64,000 nt of DNA, taken from positions 434,001-498,000 of the forward strand of contig NZ_FNTX01000001.1 of the NCBI RefSeq assembly GCF_900105765.1, given 5' to 3'. This DNA is from Ruania alba. Its GTDB lineage: Bacteria > Actinomycetota > Actinomycetes > Actinomycetales > Beutenbergiaceae. Both the position numbers and the translations under genes were made by a program. The first letter of the stretch is position 1, and every line of letters begins with the position of its first letter. This document shows, in pieces, positions 45,103-52,302 of the stretch. A model generated the notes under the pieces. The model was not told the origin of the DNA. It saw nothing but the letters and a program-made list of their open reading frames with translations, and searched no databases.

Positions 45103-46479
45103 ATGACGACAGAGCACGGAGCCGATGCGGCACCCGGAAGCCCATCTGGCTCGGCAGCGAATCGGCGGCCGGACGTTGTCCTGCTCATCTGTGATCAGAT
45201 GCAGGCACAGCGATTGTCCTGGGGTGACCCCTCCCTGACCCCCAACATCGACGGCCTCGCGGCCCGCGGTGCTACTTTCGACCGGGCGTACTGCTCCTCC
45301 GCGCAGTGCACCCCGTCGCGGGCGTCTTTGCAGACAGGGCTGTATCCGCACGAGGCAGGTGTGATGGTCATCTACGGCTTTGGTGGGCACACCGGCCACC
45401 TGGACGACCGGCACACCACGATCGCTCATGCGTTCTCCGAGGCCGGCTATTCCACCGCCCTGTTCGGGAAGTCGCACTTCGGCTATCCGATCGACCGTCT
45501 GGGGTACGACGGCGGTGTCGAACGCGGGGCGGGGAGTTCCATGGCGAAGGTCGACCGCCAGATCTCCGACGACGCCATCGAGTACGTTGCTGACCACGAC
45601 CCGGACCGGCCGATGTTCCTGGTGGTTTCGTGGCACCAGCCGCATCCACCGTTCGAACCGGTCGAGGAGTATCTCGAGCGGGCGCGGGATGCGGTCGAGA
45701 TCCCGGCCTCGTTCGACGACGATCTCGCCGGTCGACCGCTCTACCAGACGGCGCGACGTAGCCACCGTGAGGGTAGCTACACGGAGGAGGGACTGCGCGA
45801 GGAGCAGGCCGAGTACCTGTCGATGATCGCGGCCATGGATCACGAGGTGGGCCGGGTGTTGGATGCCGTGGCGGCCAGAGAGCGGGAGTCCGTGGTGGCG
45901 TTCACCTCTGACCACGGCGACATGATGGGTGGCCACGGGTTGCGACTGAAGGGGACGTTCCCGTACGAGGAACTGTTCAGAGTTCCATTGATCATTTCGG
46001 CACCACAGATCACTCCCGGGACCCGGGTGGACGGACTGACCGTCAACGTGGAGCTACCCGGCACGCTGCTCGATCTGGCGGGGGTGCAACGACCGGAGGT
46101 ATGGCCCGATCGCCCTTCGGTTCCAAGTGTCGCCGGCGGTGGTGCCGGACCGGAACAGATCTTCATGGAGCATTATGGCTCGTACTGGGGTTTCCACCCG
46201 TTCCGCATGGTGCGCACTGATCGGTACAAGTATGTGCGGCACTACGGACCCGGTGAGGGTGACGCTGAGCTGTACGACCTGGTGGCGGACCCGCACGAGA
46301 TGGTCAACCGTGCCTACGACCCCGACTTTCGACCCATTCGTGACGACCTGCACGAGCGGGTGGACACCTGGTGGGAGCAGACTGGTGGCCGGGACTGGAA
46401 GTACTACGAGTCCGACGAGTTCCGGCTCGGTGGTGCAGACACGCTCAGCTGGGACAACGAGCTGTGGGCACCGACCTGA
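45103..46479 (+). CDS. Type-I (formylglycine) sulfatase, 458 aa
   Basis: A shorter sulfatase than the one upstream, of a different subfamily resembling choline-sulfatase and iduronate-sulfatase types. The motif is CTPSRASLQTG with Cys69. Metal ligands are in LLICDQMQAQ and FTSDHGDMMGGHG, and KGTFPYEELFRVPLI is the conserved central segment. There is no signal peptide. It starts after GGAGGAG and is the last gene of the rightward operon; its stop directly abuts the stop of the convergent CYTH gene. Confidence 0.92.
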   Translation: MTTEHGADAAPGSPSGSAANRRPDVVLLICDQMQAQRLSWGDPSLTPNIDGLAARGATFDRAYCSSAQCTPSRASLQTGLYPHEAGVMVIYGFGGHTGHLDDRHTTIAHAFSEAGYSTALFGKSHFGYPIDRLGYDGGVERGAGSSMAKVDRQISDDAIEYVADHDPDRPMFLVVSWHQPHPPFEPVEEYLERARDAVEIPASFDDDLAGRPLYQTARRSHREGSYTEEGLREEQAEYLSMIAAMDHEVGRVLDAVAARERESVVAFTSDHGDMMGGHGLRLKGTFPYEELFRVPLIISAPQITPGTRVDGLTVNVELPGTLLDLAGVQRPEVWPDRPSVPSVAGGGAGPEQIFMEHYGSYWGFHPFRMVRTDRYKYVRHYGPGEGDAELYDLVADPHEMVNRAYDPDFRPIRDDLHERVDTWWEQTGGRDWKYYESDEFRLGGADTLSWDNELWAPT

Positions 46480-47118
46480 TCAGCGCCCCGAGACGTTCGG
46501 CCCGAACGCCTGCAGGTAGCGAGGTCCATGCGCTGACAGTTCACTCTTGAACTGGCGTGCCCAGGCCGAGTACGGGCGGGCGGCGAGCTGTTCGTTGGCG
46601 AACCGGTCGTCGTCGGAGATCTCGGTGGTGCAGAACGCCGGGATGGTCAGGTCCGTGACCGGGCCCTCGCGCTCACACTCGGCGATCACCAGCGGGGCGT
46701 TGGTGCCGAGGAACTGATCCAGCACCCAGCCGTCCTCGCCGAGCCAGACGGCGTGCCGCAGCTTGATCACCTTCGCTCCACCGCGGCGCACCATCTCCTC
46801 GGCCACGATCGGGTCGAGCTCGCGTTCGGCCTCGTAGCGAGTGCCGCCGGCGGCCGGGCCCTTGGCGGTGAGGGTGCACAACTCCCACTGCCCGGAGAGC
46901 TCGTTCAGGATGGTGGCGGCGTCGGTGGCCGTGTCGGCGCGGGCGAGCGTCGCGGGGGCGGGTGCCTGCAACCGCACCCGCAGGGCATACCCCTCGGAGG
47001 CGAGGAAGTAGGACTGCACGATCACGTCCGGCGTCGGTTCGTCCCACAGGTCGGTGGGCAGCGCGCGCACGAAGAACTTGCGCTCGAACTCGAAGTCGCC
47101 GTATCCGGCTTCACTCAT
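46480..47118 (-). CDS. CYTH (triphosphate tunnel) domain protein
   Basis: A 212-residue protein with the CYTH N-terminal motif FEFERKFFV (E-x-E-x-K), LRVRLQ, TAKGP, and the alternating Glu/Lys/Arg strands (YEAERELD, VIKLRHAVW, ECEREG) of triphosphate tunnel enzymes. Members hydrolyse inorganic triphosphate or thiamine triphosphate or make cAMP. Two short insertions separate the strands. It is convergent with the sulfatase operon and functionally unrelated as far as can be seen. Confidence 0.8.
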   Translation of the reverse strand: MSEAGYGDFEFERKFFVRALPTDLWDEPTPDVIVQSYFLASEGYALRVRLQAPAPATLARADTATDAATILNELSGQWELCTLTAKGPAAGGTRYEAERELDPIVAEEMVRRGGAKVIKLRHAVWLGEDGWVLDQFLGTNAPLVIAECEREGPVTDLTIPAFCTTEISDDDRFANEQLAARPYSAWARQFKSELSAHGPRYLQAFGPNVSGR

Positions 47119-47229
47119 ACCGCTCAGGCTACCCGTCTGCCCCGGAATTGCCTGCGATCCCGCGCTGGTGGATGGGCGGACGGATAGAGAAGGATCCCCG
47201 ATGTTCGCTGGAGCCCCGTCGCGGGTCGT

Positions 47230-47898
47230 TCAGGTGCGAGCCTCGTGCCGCGCCGGCTTCAGCCGCTGCGGCGCATCGGCGGCCGGCGTCCACTCGCAGG
47301 TGAACGTGCCGCGGTAGCCGAACAGGAACCCGAACACCGAGTTCACCACCCGCAGATCGATGTGGAACTGCCCCTCGGCGTCGTCATACCACTCCCGCAG
47401 CCGCGCCCGCCCGCTGAACAGCATCGGAAAGGGGAATCCGATCGGGCCGGCGTAGAAGCGTTGCGCGTCGGAGGTGAGCACCAGGCCGCCGCGATCGTCG
47501 GCGTGCAGCTCCAGGTCCACGGCCAGGTGCTGATGGGTGCCCAGGTAGTCCACGATCCCGCCGTCGGCGAGGATCATCGTGGCGTCGAAGCGACGCTGCC
47601 TGCCGCCGATCTCGTACTCGCGCACCACCGTCACGGTCTCGCGGCCGAACGGATCCAGGTAGGGATAGTTCTCCACCGCGAACGGCACGTGCGTGCCGAC
47701 GTCCGGCACCAGGATGTTGCGCAGCCGGCCGATCTGCAGGAACGGGACCGTCCACCACGGGCCGCGGCGGATCTCCCACATCACCCCACGACCCGTGCAT
47801 GCCTCACCGGAGTCCAGCCCCACACCGAACCGGCGCTGCATCATCGGGTGCAGGCGCTCGAACTCGGCCCCCATCGCACGGGCGAAGATCGACGTCAT
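47230..47898 (-). CDS. DUF4166 protein
   Basis: A 222-residue protein resembling DUF4166: FERLHPMMQRRFGVG at the start, then RFYAGPIGFPFPMLFSGRAR and a C-terminal strand-rich part ending GYRGTFTCEW. The family has no known activity and is often found next to SRPBCC or saccharopine-dehydrogenase-like proteins. It starts one base into the stop region of the SRPBCC gene, so the two are coupled. Confidence 0.75.
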   Translation of the reverse strand: MTSIFARAMGAEFERLHPMMQRRFGVGLDSGEACTGRGVMWEIRRGPWWTVPFLQIGRLRNILVPDVGTHVPFAVENYPYLDPFGRETVTVVREYEIGGRQRRFDATMILADGGIVDYLGTHQHLAVDLELHADDRGGLVLTSDAQRFYAGPIGFPFPMLFSGRARLREWYDDAEGQFHIDLRVVNSVFGFLFGYRGTFTCEWTPAADAPQRLKPARHEART

Positions 47899-48533
47899 CA
47901 GTGGTGTCCCTTCGGTTCGGCCAGCGTGGCGAGCGTGGCAGGTGCATCAGCCAGGTGATTGGCCCGACGGCGGTTCCCGGGCGGGCCGCGCAGGCACCGC
48001 TTGGCCCGGGGTCGCTCCGCGCGCCAGACCCACAGCACACTATGCAGCGGCCAGACCTCGGGCGGTTCGTCCCGCTCGGCCCAGATGCGCAGCCGGTCGA
48101 AGCTCCACGCGGTCGCCCAGCCGAGCAGCGGCCGGGCAATGAGGTCCAGCAGCCGCCCCCAGCCCGGCTCGTAGTCGTATCCGGTGAGGAAACGCACCCC
48201 GGCCTGGGTGGGCACATAGCGCCAGTAGCCGCGCCCGGAGCGGATGGGGGAGAGGCGGTCGGTCGTGGCGAAGCGCAGCGCCGAGGTGCGGGTGCCATCC
48301 GGGCGGTGGGTCTCGCCGATGCTGATCCCGTCGCCGGCCACCGTATGCAGCGGCACCCTGCGGGTGTAGGTGAACCGCATCGCGCCGTCCGCCGTGGGTG
48401 TGGTCGGTGTGATCGAGGAGAACCGCAGGTCCCACCGGGCGTGCAGGGTTGGCTCCTGACTCAGCTGCCACACCCGATCGAGGGGCGCGGCGACCCCGAT
48501 CTCCACATAGATCCCCCGCCGCCCCATACCCAC
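47898..48533 (-). CDS. SRPBCC-fold (START-like) protein
   Basis: A 211-residue protein whose N-terminal 150 residues fit the SRPBCC lipid- or ligand-binding fold: EIGVAAPLDRVWQLSQEPTL, HARWDLRF and the C-terminal helix region RPLLGWATAWSFDRLRIWAE. The last 50 residues are Arg/Pro-rich and probably unstructured. It is followed directly by the DUF4166 gene. No ligand is known. Confidence 0.72.
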   Translation of the reverse strand: MGMGRRGIYVEIGVAAPLDRVWQLSQEPTLHARWDLRFSSITPTTPTADGAMRFTYTRRVPLHTVAGDGISIGETHRPDGTRTSALRFATTDRLSPIRSGRGYWRYVPTQAGVRFLTGYDYEPGWGRLLDLIARPLLGWATAWSFDRLRIWAERDEPPEVWPLHSVLWVWRAERPRAKRCLRGPPGNRRRANHLADAPATLATLAEPKGHH

Positions 48534-48588
48534 GGAGCCTACGCCCGGGTGAGCCGTACTCGCCCGGGCGCGCTCCGCCGTCGGGAAG

Positions 48589-48963
48589 TTACACCCACTG
48601 CACCAGCTGGTAGATCACCCCGTTCGGGTCGGCCATCTGGAAGTACCGTTCACTCCACGGTTCGGTCTCGATCGGGGTGACGATCTCGGCACCCTCCCCG
48701 CGCAGGCGGGAGTAGTCAGCCTCGATGTCATCCACCTCGAAGACCACCAGCAGACCGTCAGCGGGCCCCGCAGCCGAGGCAGGCTTGAACGAGGACAAGC
48801 CGGTACGCAGGAAGATGAGATTGAGCGGGCTCTCGGTGTGGGTCAGCGAGACGAACCCCTCCGCGGACATCTGCTCGGTGAAACCGAGGTAGCGGGTGGC
48901 CCATGCGGCCGAGGTGGTCTCGTCGGCGACGTTCAGGGACAGGGCGGTGGCGGTGATGGCCAT
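48589..48963 (-). CDS. VOC-family (glyoxalase-like) protein
   Basis: A 124-residue vicinal-oxygen-chelate protein with two beta-alpha-beta-beta-beta modules: LSLNVADETTSAAWATRYLG in the first and LLVVFEVDDIEADYSRLRGE with YFQMADPNGVIYQLVQWV in the second. The C-terminal Glu usual for metal binding is Gln here (YQLVQW), so it may bind or sequester a compound instead of acting on it. It is divergent from a TetR regulator with a palindromic site between them. Confidence 0.82.
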   Translation of the reverse strand: MAITATALSLNVADETTSAAWATRYLGFTEQMSAEGFVSLTHTESPLNLIFLRTGLSSFKPASAAGPADGLLVVFEVDDIEADYSRLRGEGAEIVTPIETEPWSERYFQMADPNGVIYQLVQWV

Positions 48964-48974
48964 GGAACTCCAAT

Positions 48975-48997
48975 CTATGTACGGTGTACGAAGATAG
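48975..48997. promoter_or_regulatory. Candidate TetR operator between VOC and TetR genes
   Basis: An inverted repeat with outer arms CTAT/ATAG and inner arms GTAC-ggt-GTAC, typical in size for TetR-family sites. It lies 11 bases before the VOC start and about 30 before the TetR start, so it could control both. Confidence 0.6.
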
Positions 48998-49026
48998 AGA
49001 ACGGCCGGGTGCCAGAATGTATTCCC

Positions 49027-49773
49027 ATGACCGTCGAACCTGAGCCAGACCGCCTGCTCGCACTGCTCTGGCGGGGGACCGTGACGGCGCCGAAGCGCCG
49101 CGGGCCGGTGCCGTCGCGGTCTGTGGATCAGTTGGTCCGCGCGGCGGTCGAGCTGGCCGATCAGGACGGCGTCCGGTCGCTCTCTGTCCGAGCCCTTGCC
49201 ACCGCCGTCGGGATCGCGCCGATGTCGGTGTACACCCACGTGCCCGATAAGGACGGACTGCTGGTGCTGATGGTCGATGCGGTGCTGGGTGAGCTGCCCA
49301 CCGGGCCCTGGGAGCGGTGGGGCTGGCGACGGCGGGTGCGTGAGGTGGCCGACGCGCACCGGGCCTTGCTCGTCGCGCACCCATGGCTGATCGATGCCGA
49401 GGCGTTGAACCGACCAGCGCTGGGGCCTGGGGGAATCGCTGCCTACGAGTGGGAGCTCGGGGCACTCACCCCGCTCGGACTGGACGACCTGAGCACCGAC
49501 CACGCGCGCACCCTGGTGCTCTCGTTCGTGCGAGCACACGCCCGTTCCGAGCAGAACGTGGCGCGTGCGGTCGCTGCGTCCGGGATGGACGACATGCAGT
49601 GGTGGGCGGTGAACGGTCCACTGCTGGAGCAGGTGATCGACCCCACCCGATACCCGCTGGCCACCCGCATCGGTGCAGCGGCCGGCGCTGCCCAGGGCTC
49701 GGCGTATGACGGCGATCGGGCCTATGAGTTCAGCCTCGCGAGGATCCTGGACGGGATCGCGACAGCCTCCTGA
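49027..49773 (+). CDS. TetR-family transcriptional regulator
   Basis: A 248-residue repressor. The helix-turn-helix lies at about residues 35-80: AVELADQDGVRSLSVRALAT, AVGIAPMSVYTHVPDKDGLL. The rest is the TetR_C type ligand domain with WRRRVREVADAHRALLVAHP. It is divergent from the VOC gene, which it probably represses. The start at 49027 gives a normal N-terminus. Confidence 0.9.
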   Translation: MTVEPEPDRLLALLWRGTVTAPKRRGPVPSRSVDQLVRAAVELADQDGVRSLSVRALATAVGIAPMSVYTHVPDKDGLLVLMVDAVLGELPTGPWERWGWRRRVREVADAHRALLVAHPWLIDAEALNRPALGPGGIAAYEWELGALTPLGLDDLSTDHARTLVLSFVRAHARSEQNVARAVAASGMDDMQWWAVNGPLLEQVIDPTRYPLATRIGAAAGAAQGSAYDGDRAYEFSLARILDGIATAS

Positions 49774-49789
49774 GGCACTGGCGCCCCAT

Positions 49790-49845
49790 CGAGTGCGTCC
49801 GATCTCGCCCATTTCTCACCAGGTGAGCGAGAAGCGCCGCACTCG
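49790..49845 (-). repeat. 56-bp dispersed palindromic repeat, copy C (inverted)
   Basis: Ends CGAGTGCG (49790-49797) and CGCACTCG (49838-49845), with the core TCTCGCTCAC-ctg-GTGAGA on the minus strand at 49814-49832. The core is offset 13 bases from the right end, the mirror image of copies A and B. It fills the gap between the convergent TetR and ilvA genes and stops two bases before the ilvA stop codon. Confidence 0.75.
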
Positions 49846-49847
49846 CG

Positions 49848-51116
49848 TCAGGTGAAGAAGCGGAACAGCGGGGAGTCGGGGGCGATCACCTCGTAGGTGA
49901 GCCCCGAGGCGTCCATCCGCTCCAGCAGCGGCACGTAGCCGTCCGCCGAGCCGAGGGTGAGGCCCACGAACGCTGGCCCGGTCTCCCTGTTCGAGCGCTT
50001 GGTGTACTCGAACAGGGAGATGTCGTCCTCCGGCCCGAGTACGTGGTCGAGGAACCGGCGCAACGCCCCGGGCTCCTGCGGGAAGTCGATCACGAAGTAG
50101 TGCCGCAGCCCCGCGTGCACCAGTGCCCGCTCCTCCACCTCGGCGTACCGGGAGATGTCGTTGTTGCCGCCGGAGAGCACGCACACCACGGTCGACCCCG
50201 GGTGCACCTCCACCGCCGCCCCCGATCCCATCGGGCCCACGGCAGCCAGTGTCAACGCCCCGGCCGGCTCGGCCACGATCCCCTCGGTCTGGTACAGCGA
50301 GAGCAGCTCGGCACACAGACGCCCCTCGGGCACCGCCGTCATCGGCAGCCCCAACCGGGAGACCATCTCGAACGGTACGTCGCCCACCCGGCGCACGGCG
50401 GCGCCGTCCACGAAGGTGTCGATGTCGGTGAGGGCGACCGGTTCCCCGGCCGCCAGGGCGGCGGCCATGCTCGCCGCGCCGCCGGGCTCGATGCCCACCA
50501 CCCGGGTCTGCGGGCACGCCTCGGCCAGATAGGCGCCCATGCCGGCGATCAAGCCGCCACCGCCCACCGGCACCACCACGACGTCCGGCGGGTGCCCGAG
50601 CTGATCGTGCAGCTCCTTGGCCACGGTGCCCTGCCCCGCGATGGTGCGGGCGTCGTCGAACGGGTGCACCTGCACGGCACCGTCGGTGGTGGCGAACTCA
50701 CGCGCCGCAGTGGACGCCTCGTCGAAAGTGGAGCCCACCGGCACCAAGGTCACATGGTCGCCGCCCAGGTCGGCGATCCTGTCCAGCTTCTGCTTGGGCG
50801 TGGTGCGCGGTACGAAGATCCGGCCCGCGATCCCCAGCTCGTGGCATGCCTTGGCGACGCCCTGGGCGTGGTTGCCGGCACTGGCGCAGACCACGCCGCG
50901 GTCCCGTTCGGCCCCGTCCAGGTGCAGCATCAGGTTGAACGCACCGCGGATCTTGTACGAGCGCACCTGCTGCTGATCCTCGCGCTTGAGCAGCACCTGG
51001 GCACCGGTCGCGGCGCTCATCCGTTCCCAGCGTTGTAGCGGGGTGCGGCTGACGGCGTGCTGGATCCGCTGAGCCGCCTCGCGGACGGAGGCGGCGGTCA
51101 CGGCTTCGTTCGGCAT
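49848..51116 (-). CDS. ilvA: Threonine ammonia-lyase (threonine dehydratase)
   Basis: A PLP enzyme that deaminates threonine to 2-oxobutyrate, the first step of isoleucine synthesis. The 422-residue product has the PLP-lysine motif VRSYKIRGAFNLM, the VCASAGNHAQGVA loop and the phosphate-binding VPVGGGGLIAGMG. The C-terminal 80 residues (FVIDFPQEPGALRRFLDHVL onward) form one ACT-like regulatory domain, so feedback control is likely. The -10 box TAGACT (51128-51123) is six bases before the ATG, a leaderless transcript. Confidence 0.95.
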   Translation of the reverse strand: MPNEAVTAASVREAAQRIQHAVSRTPLQRWERMSAATGAQVLLKREDQQQVRSYKIRGAFNLMLHLDGAERDRGVVCASAGNHAQGVAKACHELGIAGRIFVPRTTPKQKLDRIADLGGDHVTLVPVGSTFDEASTAAREFATTDGAVQVHPFDDARTIAGQGTVAKELHDQLGHPPDVVVVPVGGGGLIAGMGAYLAEACPQTRVVGIEPGGAASMAAALAAGEPVALTDIDTFVDGAAVRRVGDVPFEMVSRLGLPMTAVPEGRLCAELLSLYQTEGIVAEPAGALTLAAVGPMGSGAAVEVHPGSTVVCVLSGGNNDISRYAEVEERALVHAGLRHYFVIDFPQEPGALRRFLDHVLGPEDDISLFEYTKRSNRETGPAFVGLTLGSADGYVPLLERMDASGLTYEVIAPDSPLFRFFT

Positions 51117-51233
51117 CCTCGAAGTCTAGGAGTGCGCGATCACCACCGTGGCTGGACGGCCGGTGCCCAGCGTGGGCGTGCGACACATCACAACTATTGC
51201 CCCGGCCCGGCCGCAGTGTGTTAGGCAGGGGCC

Positions 51234-52289
51234 ATGGATGTGATGGAAGTCGTGCGGTGGGTCGCCGCTGTCGGAGCCTCGGCCGCCGTGGTGGTCGCGG
51301 TGCTGATCGTCGCCAACATCGTGGTCGGCCGGGTCGGTCGCCGCGTGCCCTTCCTGGCGCGCGCCTGGCGCAAGGTCCGCCGCCCGCTGGCCGCCCTTGT
51401 GCTGGCCATCGCGCTCCGCGTCAGCTTCGCCCAGACCGCTGAGGACGGCACGTTCCGCGACGTCGGTCTGCACGTGCTGCTGATCGCGGTGATCATCGCC
51501 GCGGTCTGGCTGGTGGAGACCGTGGTGCTGGCCTGGCTCGCGCACCTGCAGCACGAGGCGGTCCAGCGGAAGTCCGACGACGATCGCGCTCGCCGCCGGG
51601 TGGAGACGCAGATGCGGCTGATCACCCGGGTGGTGGACGTCGCCTTCCTGGTCGTCGGTGTGGCGATGGTGCTGCTCACCTTCCCCGGGGTGGAACAGAT
51701 CGGCGGCGCCATCCTGGCCTCGGCCGGCGTGCTGTCGGTGGTGCTCGGCATTGCCGCGCAGACCAGCCTGGGCAACCTGTTCGCCGGCCTCCAGCTGGCG
51801 TTCACCGACGCCATCCGGATCGGCGATGTGGTGGAGGTGGACGGCACCTGGAGCACCATCGAGGACATCACGCTCTCCTACGTGGTGGTGAGCATCTGGG
51901 ACGAACGGCACAAGGTGCTTCCCTCCACGTACTTCACCACTACCCCGTTCATCAACTGGAGCCGCACCGGCGACACTGTCACCGGCGTCGTCTACTTCTC
52001 GCTCGACTGGCGGGTGGACCTGACCCGGTTGCGGGCAGCGTTCGAGGAGATCGTCGACGAGAGTGGCCTGTGGGACGGACGTGCCCGCTCGATCCTGGTG
52101 ACCGACTCCTCCGGCGACCGGCTGACCGTGCGAGCCCTGGTGACCAGCGTGAACACCGACGCCGACTGGACCCTGCGCTGCTATGTGCGCGAGCACCTGG
52201 CCACCTGGCTGCGGGAGAACAACCCGGCGGCGCTCCCGATCCAGCGGGTCGTGCTCGGCGACCCGGCTGACTCGGCCGAGCGTTCCTGA
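51234..52289 (+). CDS. MscS-family mechanosensitive channel
   Basis: A 351-residue membrane protein with about four helices and an MscS core. The pore-lining helix is GAILASAGVLSVVLGIAAQT, followed by SLGNLFAGLQLAFTDAIRIG and the beta domain starting GDVVEVDGTWSTIEDITL. It would open under osmotic downshock. TAGGCA lies six bases before the ATG. The cytosolic C-terminal domain appears complete. Confidence 0.92.
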   Translation: MDVMEVVRWVAAVGASAAVVVAVLIVANIVVGRVGRRVPFLARAWRKVRRPLAALVLAIALRVSFAQTAEDGTFRDVGLHVLLIAVIIAAVWLVETVVLAWLAHLQHEAVQRKSDDDRARRRVETQMRLITRVVDVAFLVVGVAMVLLTFPGVEQIGGAILASAGVLSVVLGIAAQTSLGNLFAGLQLAFTDAIRIGDVVEVDGTWSTIEDITLSYVVVSIWDERHKVLPSTYFTTTPFINWSRTGDTVTGVVYFSLDWRVDLTRLRAAFEEIVDESGLWDGRARSILVTDSSGDRLTVRALVTSVNTDADWTLRCYVREHLATWLRENNPAALPIQRVVLGDPADSAERS

Positions 52290-52302
52290 CCTCAGTTCCC
52301 GG

